Part shown: positions 7,085-12,854 of the stretch, in pieces
Position numbering within the stretch: position 1 is the stretch's first letter
Layout of the letters: each line of letters begins with the position of its first letter
NCBI GenBank assembly: GCA_964501335.1
Contig: CAZCTC010000008.1
Coordinates: 1-64,000 of the forward strand
Length of the DNA stretch: 64,000 nucleotides
Reading direction: 5' to 3'
Source: CAZCTC01 sp964501335
Lineage (GTDB): Bacteria; Chloroflexota; Anaerolineae; B4-G1; SLSP01
Program-made: the position numbers and the translations under genes
Notes under the pieces: model-generated
Databases searched by the model: none
What the model was told of the DNA's origin: nothing
The model's input: only the letters and a program-made list of their open reading frames with translations

Positions 7085-8447
7085 GGCCCGAATCGATTTG
7101 TTGCAGGTGCGCCGGCTTGGACCATTGCTGCGCAGCCGTTGGCCCCAATTGTTGATTCGATTGGTGATGTTGGGCGGTTTTATCTTCACCATTCTGGCGA
7201 GCTTTTTGGGTACGCCGGTGGGGGGACGGAACTTTGCCATCATCGCGGTCTGGATTGCCTGGTGGACGGTGTTGAAGCTGCTGTTGATCCCTTTCGGGGG
7301 GCGGGCGTGGTGTAGCATCTGTCCGATTCCGCTGCCGGGAGAGTGGCTCCAGCAGGGCGGCGTCTTCCGGGCGGGCAGGCGGCGGCTGGGGTTGAACCTG
7401 CGTTGGCCGGCCCGACTGCGTCACGGATGGCTGCAACTGCTCGGCTTTGCCGGGATGGGGTTGTTCAGTGCCGTTATTTTGACTCAACCTCTGGTGACAG
7501 GCGGTGCTTTGTTGCTGCTCCTGGTGGGGGCGACGGGGCTGGCGTTGATTTTCGAGCGGCGGGCTTTTTGTCGGTATCTCTGTCCGATGGGCGGCTATAT
7601 CGGCAGTTATGCCGGGCTGGCCCCGGTGGAGGTGCGGGTTAAGGATCGTAAGCTGTGCGCTACCTGCGCGGATAAGCCCTGTTACAAGGGCAATCGCGAG
7701 GATACGGCGGGCTGTCCCTGGGGCCTTTTTCCTTCAGCGGTGAATCAAAATGCCGCCTGCGGCCTCTGTCTGGAATGTCTGCGGGCCTGCCCCAAGGACA
7801 ATATGACGATCAATTTGCGGCCCTTCGGGACGGATCTGGCCGTGCCGGTGGCCCGGCGGTTGGATGATGCCTGGCTGGGGCTTTTTCTGCTGGCCTGTGC
7901 TCCCGTCTACTCGGCAGTGATGCTGGGGCCATGGGGCGGCTTGAAGATGGCGGCGGCGGGGTTGGGATCGGTTGCCTGGATTTTCTATGCCCTGGTTTTT
8001 CTGACGCTTACTTTGGGGGTGGTGCCGGGAGCGGCGGCGCTGGCAGTGTGGATCGGCCGGCGCTGGAGTCGGGCTCAGGCCGGCTGGCGGGAGCTTTTTA
8101 CGACGCAGGCGGCGGCGTTGGCGCCGTTGGGGTTGGGGGCCTGGGTGGCTTTCACCCTGAGCTTTGCGTTCGGCAAGCTGGCTTATCTCTGGCCGGTCCT
8201 TTCCGATCCCTTCGGCTGGGGCTGGAATCTCTTCGGCACGGCAAACTGGCCCTGGGTGCCCTATCTGACCACGATCACGCCGGCCTTGCAGGCTTTGGTG
8301 CTGGTGGGCGGCCTGATCTGGGGGGCATACTGGAGCCGGCGGCTCGCGGAACGGGAGGCGTCTCCGGCGGCGGCGATGCGGTTAACGTTGCCGGTCTGGC
8401 TGTTCGGATTGATCTACATCCTGGCGATGGCGTGGCTGTTGATCTAA
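7077..8447 (+). CDS. NapH/NosR/CcoG-like 4Fe-4S polyferredoxin membrane protein
   Basis: The start at 7077 has GGAG 6 nt upstream. The 456-residue protein has about eight hydrophobic segments and four cysteine motifs: CSICPIP (about residue 80), FCRYLCPMGG (about 170), CATCADKPC (about 200) and CGLCLECLRACP (about 235). The last is a classic 4Fe-4S ferredoxin motif; the paired C-x3-CP motifs in loops next to helices are typical of NapH, NosR and CcoG proteins, which move electrons across or along the membrane. Here it should exchange electrons between quinol or a cytoplasmic donor and the adjacent CuA protein. Its partner enzyme is not in the window. Confidence 0.85.
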   Translation: MDKARIDLLQVRRLGPLLRSRWPQLLIRLVMLGGFIFTILASFLGTPVGGRNFAIIAVWIAWWTVLKLLLIPFGGRAWCSICPIPLPGEWLQQGGVFRAGRRRLGLNLRWPARLRHGWLQLLGFAGMGLFSAVILTQPLVTGGALLLLLVGATGLALIFERRAFCRYLCPMGGYIGSYAGLAPVEVRVKDRKLCATCADKPCYKGNREDTAGCPWGLFPSAVNQNAACGLCLECLRACPKDNMTINLRPFGTDLAVPVARRLDDAWLGLFLLACAPVYSAVMLGPWGGLKMAAAGLGSVAWIFYALVFLTLTLGVVPGAAALAVWIGRRWSRAQAGWRELFTTQAAALAPLGLGAWVAFTLSFAFGKLAYLWPVLSDPFGWGWNLFGTANWPWVPYLTTITPALQALVLVGGLIWGAYWSRRLAEREASPAAAMRLTLPVWLFGLIYILAMAWLLI

Positions 8448-8511
8448 ATATGGGGAAGTAGACAGCAGCAAGTAGACAGTAGACAGCCTGCGTCGCCAGT
8501 TCTGGAAAATG

Positions 8512-8630
8512 CCCATGTTTTGGTGCGCCTTCTGATGCGCACCAAAACATAAACAAAAAAACTCTCTCCCTCGATCTTGCGCGGCGATTCTTACGGGGAA
8601 AGGATCTTGTGCGGGTGAGGGAGATTTCTC
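8512..8630 (+). repeat. Composite intergenic repeat, copy B
   Basis: A 14-bp stem (ATGTTTTGGTGCGC at 8515-8528 with GCGCACCAAAACAT at 8537-8550) is followed by AAACAAAAAAACTCTC, a GCGCGGCG box and TTCTTACGGGGAAAGG..TTGTGCGGG. The tail matches copies A and C; the stem arms do not, yet remain self-complementary. It fills much of the 316-bp gap between the polyferredoxin gene and the CuA-cytochrome fusion gene. Confidence 0.65.
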
Positions 8631-8634
8631 AAAG

Positions 8635-8731
8635 AGGTGCAACGCACTATGACCTTGCAAGGACAGGCGACTTGTTCCAGCGTTGGACCACTTGAATCGG
8701 TGGTTCTATGGATAGAAAGTGCGTCGCACCT
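8635..8731. other. Cloverleaf-like structured element upstream of the CuA fusion gene
   Basis: The outer arms AGGTGCAACGCACT (8635-8648) and AGTGCGTCGCACCT (8718-8731) pair at 13 of 14 positions. Between them lie three small hairpins in order: CCTT-GC-AAGG, TCCA-GCGT-TGGA and CCAC-TTGAATCG-GTGG. The fold is a four-way junction. The acceptor-like stem is far too long for a tRNA and there is no anticodon arm of normal shape. It ends 32 nt before the ATG of the next gene, so it could be a leader RNA or a small mobile repeat. Confidence 0.5.
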
Positions 8732-8763
8732 TTGGGTGGGCTATTTTCAAGACAGAGGAAGCT

Positions 8764-9768
8764 ATGAAATTTGAATGGCTGGCACGCGGATTATTGATCC
8801 TGGCCCTGGTGGGCGGTGGAATGGTGGCGGTCGGAGGCCGCTGGTTGAACCGGACACCAGTTGATACGGTGACGGTCCATGCCCGGATGCCGGAAGCGGG
8901 TGGGTGGGCCCCGGAAACGTTGCGGGCTACGGTGGGCCAACCTTTGAACTTGCGGTTCACTTCGGACGATGTCGTTCATGGTTTTGCCGTGGGGCAGACT
9001 CCCTGGCCGGCGGTCGATATTCATCCCGGCGAGTGGACGGAGACCGAATTGACTTTTGATCACCCCGGTCGCTATACCTACTATTGCACCCGCTGGTGTG
9101 GTCCGAACCATTGGCGGATGCGTGGCGTGATCGAGGTGAGCGGGCCGGGCGAGCCGCCGGCGGCGGGTTCTGAGCCGCGCTATGTGCAGTTGGGGATCGA
9201 TCTGGATGCGCCGCATCCGGCTGAGGCCGTGCCTTCCGGGACGCCTTCGCCCCGTCGCGGCGAGATGTTGGCGGATCGACTGCCGGCCTGGGCTCTGACC
9301 GACGAGACTTATTGGAGTAATAGTCCATCCCATCTCTGGGTGCAGCTACGGGCGGAGCCTGCTTTGAGCGATCTGGATGATGGGGCGCTGTGGGATGCGG
9401 TGGCCTGGATCTGGTATCGGCACACCAGTCCGGAGAAGCTGGCTCAGGCCGCGGAGCTTTATCGGAAGTTCGGCGCGGCCTCTCATGGGGAAGCGGGCCG
9501 CGGGGATGGGGTCGGCACACGCGATTTGCCTCCTTATCAACACGATCATGCCACCTACGGCAATCAGGCGATGCGCCCACCGGATTTCACCGATGCTTCC
9601 AATATGCTGGGTGCCAGTCCGGCGCTGCTGGAAGGGAAAACGCTGCGCGGCGGGATGGGGACCGGCATGCCTTCCTGGGGGGCGATTTTTACCTCGGAGC
9701 AAATCGACGGGTTGGTGAGCTATATTTACACGTTTACGCTGCTGGCTGAAGTTCAGCCTCAACTGTAA
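8764..9768 (+). CDS. CuA protein fused to a cytochrome-c-like domain that lacks its haem-binding cysteines
   Basis: The ATG at 8764 follows GAGGAAG. The 334-residue protein has an N-terminal signal anchor, a CuA cupredoxin domain (about residues 35-130; H in VVHGFAVG, then CTRWCGPNHWRM with both Cys, His and Met) and a C-terminal cytochrome-c-like domain (about 215-330). In that domain LYRKFGAASHGEAGRGDG replaces the usual C-x-x-C-H: the positions are G237 and S240 with H241 retained. The distal GTGMPSWG keeps the likely axial Met302. COX2-cytochrome c fusions are normal in caa3 oxidases, but loss of both cysteines is not. It may bind haem non-covalently, bind none, or have become structural. 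Confidence 0.85.
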   Translation: MKFEWLARGLLILALVGGGMVAVGGRWLNRTPVDTVTVHARMPEAGGWAPETLRATVGQPLNLRFTSDDVVHGFAVGQTPWPAVDIHPGEWTETELTFDHPGRYTYYCTRWCGPNHWRMRGVIEVSGPGEPPAAGSEPRYVQLGIDLDAPHPAEAVPSGTPSPRRGEMLADRLPAWALTDETYWSNSPSHLWVQLRAEPALSDLDDGALWDAVAWIWYRHTSPEKLAQAAELYRKFGAASHGEAGRGDGVGTRDLPPYQHDHATYGNQAMRPPDFTDASNMLGASPALLEGKTLRGGMGTGMPSWGAIFTSEQIDGLVSYIYTFTLLAEVQPQL

Positions 9769-9932
9769 GGAGATAATGCGGCCGTATTCCCCCGCCATTT
9801 GGCGGAGGCGAAAAGGCGCCAGATGTCTCTGGAACGTCCTGGCCGAAAATGGTATGCTGGAGTCGCATAGGTTGAACCATAGCAAGTTTTTAAAGAAGGA
9901 TGGGGAGGAATGGGAAGATTGGAAGGAGTTGG

Positions 9933-10367
9933 ATGAAACGATTTTGGACATTTCTGGTAGTTGCATGGGTCGTGCTGGCTGGATTGTTGGTCGGTAATAC
10001 ACTGCCGGCCCGTGCCCGCCCCGGCCAGTTGATTCTGGAAACGACGGAGACCGACTTCGGCACGATCGTCAACACTCAGGCCGTCAGCCGGACCTTTCAG
10101 GTGCGCAACGGTGGGGGGAGGCCTCTGGAAATCACCGGAACCAGTACTTCCTGCGGTTGTACGACGGCTGTGCTGGATACCCTGCATCTGGAAGCCGGTG
10201 CCGTGACCACCCTTACTTTAACCTTTGATCCCCAGGTCCATGAGGGAGCGACGGGAAATTTCCTGCGCAAGGTTTACGTGCGTTCCAATGATCCGGTGCA
10301 GCCGGAAGCCGTACTGACTTTTCGGGTTAACGTCGTCGAAGCTCCGGCTTCAACGCCCACCCCATAA
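9933..10367 (+). CDS. Secreted DUF1573 protein, copy 1
   Basis: The ATG at 9933 (GGAAGGAG, 4-nt spacer) is preferred over an upstream ATG because it opens directly with a signal peptide (MKRFWTFLVVAWVVLAGLL). The 144-residue product has one immunoglobulin-like DUF1573 domain: TDFGTI, then the strand with TSCGCTTA, then FDPQVHEG and YVRSNDPVQP. The CGC pair could bind metal or form a disulfide; the family has no proven function. It lies 19 nt before a second DUF1573 gene in the copper island. Confidence 0.83.
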   Translation: MKRFWTFLVVAWVVLAGLLVGNTLPARARPGQLILETTETDFGTIVNTQAVSRTFQVRNGGGRPLEITGTSTSCGCTTAVLDTLHLEAGAVTTLTLTFDPQVHEGATGNFLRKVYVRSNDPVQPEAVLTFRVNVVEAPASTPTP

Positions 10368-10386
10368 TTTATTCAGGAGGGATGTT

Positions 10387-11040
10387 ATGAGTACGCGTCG
10401 ACGTTCGCTTCGTTCTAATAAGGGAACTCCATTGTCTACGTCGGGTAACATCGAACGCCGTCGTTGGATTGCATTGGGAGTTGCCGGCGTCATTGTTTTG
10501 CTATTGTTGATGGGGTTGTCGGCCCTGGGGCGGGATTTAGTTCAGCCTTCTTCGGCGGCAACCGAACCGGCTACGGCTAATCGGATAGTTGCGGCCGTGC
10601 CTTTGCCGAACTATACACCGCTGCCGGCCGCCGAGCCGGTCAACCCGCTGCGAGGGGGGCATGAGATGGGCGAGCAGAGCGTCCCACCGGCTCCGCGGGC
10701 CCGGCCAACCGATCGGCCCTCGGCTGCTGTTAATCTTCCGGAGCGCCGTTACGCTTTTGGGGCAATTCCGGCAACTTCATCCGTTTCCCATCGGTTTATC
10801 GTCCAGAACACGGGCACGGCGGATCTGCTCATCAGCAAATTGTTCACTTCCTGCGGTTGTACCACGGCTTCGCTTTCGACCAGCGTGATCCCCGCCGGCA
10901 AGCAGGCTGAACTGACCGTTGTTTTCGATCCGGGCTTTCACGAGGTCCATGGCGATGTGACCCGGCTGGTCTGGCTGACGACCAATGATCCGGTTCAGCC
11001 TTGGGTGGAGATTGAAGTTGCGGCTAACGTCCAACCCTAA
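10387..11040 (+). CDS. Membrane-anchored DUF1573 protein, copy 2
   Basis: This 217-residue paralogue of the preceding gene has a basic N-terminus, a membrane helix at about 28-50 (WIALGVAGVIVLLLLMGL), a Pro/Ala-rich linker and a C-terminal DUF1573 domain with YAFGAIPAT, TSCGCTTASL, FDPGFHEVHG and TTNDPVQPW. CAGGAGG precedes its ATG. The shared TSCGCTT motif in both copies suggests a conserved Cys pair of functional value. Expression together with the CuA fusion gene 620 nt upstream is plausible but not shown. Confidence 0.85.
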   Translation: MSTRRRSLRSNKGTPLSTSGNIERRRWIALGVAGVIVLLLLMGLSALGRDLVQPSSAATEPATANRIVAAVPLPNYTPLPAAEPVNPLRGGHEMGEQSVPPAPRARPTDRPSAAVNLPERRYAFGAIPATSSVSHRFIVQNTGTADLLISKLFTSCGCTTASLSTSVIPAGKQAELTVVFDPGFHEVHGDVTRLVWLTTNDPVQPWVEIEVAANVQP

Positions 11041-11103
11041 AAAAGCAGGGCTATGTAATTCACTTCGATTTTATCGCAAAGGCGCCGAGGGCGCAGAGAA
11101 AAA

Positions 11104-11219
11104 TCCATGTTTGCGCGCGCATAAGAATGCGCGCGCAAACATAAACAAAAAAACTCTCCTCTCCCCATCCAGCGCGTTGTTTCTTACGGGGAAAATGTCC
11201 TGTGCGGGGCGCTCCAGGG
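11104..11219 (+). repeat. Composite intergenic repeat, copy C
   Basis: A perfect 16-bp stem (ATGTTTGCGCGCGCAT at 11107-11122 with 11127-11142, loop AAGA) is followed by AAACAAAAAAACTCTC, a CAGCGCG box and TTCTTACGGGGAAAATG..TGTGCGGGG. The 3' tail is nearly identical to copy B. It occupies the gap before the DUF4395 gene. Confidence 0.65.
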
Positions 11220-11276
11220 CCGATACAGGCGGCGCTTGAATACCGGGTTTAAAATGAAGTCAGGAGGGATTTAACG

Positions 11277-11756
11277 ATGAAGAACCTTAGCGATTTCACA
11301 AAACGTAACCTGATTGCTCAAGGCTTTGGTTATCTCGATGATGAAACCAAAGCCGCTTACGTCTGGCCTTTGCGTTTTACGCCGGCGGTCGCTATTACGT
11401 TGATTGCGATCGGTCTGGTTTTGCAATCTCCTCTTTGGTTGGGGGCCGTCGCCCTGATGGGATTGACCGGAGTGTTGTTTCCCAAAGGTATGGCGATCGA
11501 TCTTCTCTACAACTACGGGGTCCGCCATTTGTTTCACGCTCCCCCTTTACCGCCGATGCCGAGGCCGCGCCGCTTTTCTTATCTGATTTCCACCGTTTTC
11601 CTGACGGGTTCGGCGCTGGCTTTCTATGGGGGGTATCCGTTGTGGGGCTGGGTTCTGGGCGGATTGGTCTTTGTGGCGGGAGCGGTCCTCACCACGACCC
11701 TGTGGTGTTTGGGATCGTGGTTCTACCGGTTGATTTTCGGTCCGCCGGCAGAATAA
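11277..11756 (+). CDS. DUF4395 family membrane protein
   Basis: The 159-residue protein has AGGAGGG upstream of its ATG and two pairs of hydrophobic segments (about 35-70 and 105-150). It matches the DUF4395 layout: a short cytoplasmic N-terminus, LFPKGMAIDLLYNYGVRHL and a Pro-rich PPLPPMPRPRRFSY loop between the helix pairs. The role of the family is not established; members often lie next to thiol or sulfur-transfer genes. It closes the plus-strand arm of the copper island and is followed by a terminator hairpin. Confidence 0.8.
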   Translation: MKNLSDFTKRNLIAQGFGYLDDETKAAYVWPLRFTPAVAITLIAIGLVLQSPLWLGAVALMGLTGVLFPKGMAIDLLYNYGVRHLFHAPPLPPMPRPRRFSYLISTVFLTGSALAFYGGYPLWGWVLGGLVFVAGAVLTTTLWCLGSWFYRLIFGPPAE

Positions 11757-11764
11757 AGTTTTTT

Positions 11765-11806
11765 ATGGTTTGGCGCGCTTTCTGAAGCGCGCCAAACCAT
11801 AAGTTT
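11765..11806. terminator. Perfect 16-bp terminator hairpin
   Basis: ATGGTTTGGCGCGCTT (11765-11780) pairs perfectly with AAGCGCGCCAAACCAT (11785-11800) across the loop TCTG, and AAGTTTTTTC follows. It ends the DUF4395 gene. Its form (16-17 bp, 4-nt loop, CTT/AAG closing) is shared by several other hairpins in the window. Confidence 0.78.
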
Positions 11807-11891
11807 TTTCTTCTCCTATGTTTTTGTCAATGGATTCTTGGTCAGCACCCGCTGCCGCCTTCGGGCAGGTTGTGCAAGAGATGCCGTTATC

Positions 11892-12155
11892 TCAATGGTG
11901 ATGATGTTCTTCGGTTACCAGAGCCGGTGCCGGTTCCTGTCCGGCCGGTTGCGGGGTCCCATGATCGTGCCCATGCAGTCCGAAGGCCATCATGAGGACA
12001 TGGCTTAAGGGGCATAACAAGATCAGCGCCCAGCCCCACCCACTGTTGAAGAGGGCCGTTTTGGTCCCGCCGACATTCCACATCACGCCGAGCAGGATGA
12101 GTGGGATCAGGCAGCAGGCCAGCATCAGAATCCAATGTTTAGTTTTTGCGTTCAT
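11892..12155 (-). CDS. DUF2933 family small membrane protein with His-rich tail
   Basis: The ATG at 12155 has GGAAGGTGA in good position. The 87-residue protein has two membrane helices (WILMLACCLIPLILLGVMW and WALILLCPLSHVLMMAFGL), the family motif LLCPLSHVLMM followed by HGHDHG, and a C-terminus ending EEHHHH. Proteins of this family commonly accompany copper ATPases and cupredoxins, and the His clusters fit metal binding. It is the last gene of the copA arm. Confidence 0.8.
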   Translation of the reverse strand: MNAKTKHWILMLACCLIPLILLGVMWNVGGTKTALFNSGWGWALILLCPLSHVLMMAFGLHGHDHGTPQPAGQEPAPALVTEEHHHH

Positions 12156-12221
12156 AGAATCACCTTCCATAATATTGATTCAGCCCCACCGATTTTTATC
12201 CCCACCTTTATGCTTCCCGTA

Positions 12222-12602
12222 CTATTTTTCCACGATCAGCTTCCCCCGCAGCATGCCCATCTGACACTGGAATCCATATTCGCCGGTTTCCTGCGGCGTC
12301 AACTCCAGCACGACCTCCTGGCCTTCGGGCAGAAAAGCGTTCTTATTGAAATCGGGAAAGAGCACCTGCTCCGAGCACGCCGAGCTTTCGCGCCGGGTGA
12401 AATGCAGGCGGACCGGCCGGCCGGCTTTGACGACGATCACGTCCGGGGTATAGCCCCCTTTGACATTGATTGCGACTTCCTGAATCCCGCCGGCACCCAC
12501 GATGGCCTGAGTTCGACCGCGAGGGGCGAACCAGAAGAACCAGGCGATGAACAGGGAGAGTGCAAATCCTCCGACGGTAACCACCAGTTGTGCGGTAGAC
12601 AT
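12222..12602 (-). CDS. Membrane-anchored cupredoxin-like protein
   Basis: The 126-residue protein has an N-terminal membrane anchor (about 5-26) and a cupredoxin_1-type domain: VKGGYTPDVIVVKAGRPVRLHFTR in two strands, the ESSACSEQV loop, and YGFQCQMGMLRGKLIVE near the C-terminus. Candidate copper ligands are the Cys of ACSEQ and the Cys-x-Met-x-Met of FQCQMGM; the usual His ligands are not obvious, so this may be a Cu(I)-type site. AAAGGAGG precedes the ATG. Such domains are often encoded with CopA and are thought to take up or hand over exported copper. Confidence 0.85.
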   Translation of the reverse strand: MSTAQLVVTVGGFALSLFIAWFFWFAPRGRTQAIVGAGGIQEVAINVKGGYTPDVIVVKAGRPVRLHFTRRESSACSEQVLFPDFNKNAFLPEGQEVVLELTPQETGEYGFQCQMGMLRGKLIVEK

Positions 12603-12619
12603 GGTATCCCTCCTTTAGT

Positions 12620-12838
12620 TTAGCCTTTCAGAGCCCGATAGAATGAAAGGGGGCCGAACAGCGTAGCTTGATAGCCGGGTTCGCTGATTTCAACGAAACC
12701 GGCTTCTTGAAGGAGCGTGGGTAGCAAGCCGTCGATGTTTTCTTTGGCTTCTTCCATGTGCCTCAGCACAGCTCCGACTCCTCGCATCAGCCAGCTTTTC
12801 GGGGCTCCAATGTCGACAATGTAGAATGCTTTGACCAT
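12620..12838 (-). CDS. Short protein resembling the C-terminus of a methyltransferase
   Basis: AAAGGAG with a 6-nt spacer supports a start at 12838, giving 72 residues. HMEEAKENIDGLLPTLLQEA followed by GFVEISEPGYQATLFGPLSFYRA resembles the C-terminal third of small type-11 SAM methyltransferases, but the Rossmann core and SAM motifs are missing. It lies 16 nt after copA and 17 nt before the cupredoxin gene. The good RBS argues for translation; I cannot tell a functional mini-protein from a decayed gene kept inside the operon. Confidence 0.5.
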   Translation of the reverse strand: MVKAFYIVDIGAPKSWLMRGVGAVLRHMEEAKENIDGLLPTLLQEAGFVEISEPGYQATLFGPLSFYRALKG

Positions 12839-12854
12839 TTTTATCTCCTTTCTT

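Noticed and set aside
8635..8731. tRNA gene
   Set aside because: The outer stem is 14 bp, there is no 7-bp anticodon stem with a 7-nt loop, and no CCA or normal T-arm is present.
5452..9768. Cytochrome c oxidase or N2O reductase operon
   Set aside because: The CuA domains suggest it, but no subunit I, subunit III, CtaB, ScoI or nosZ sequence occurs in the window.
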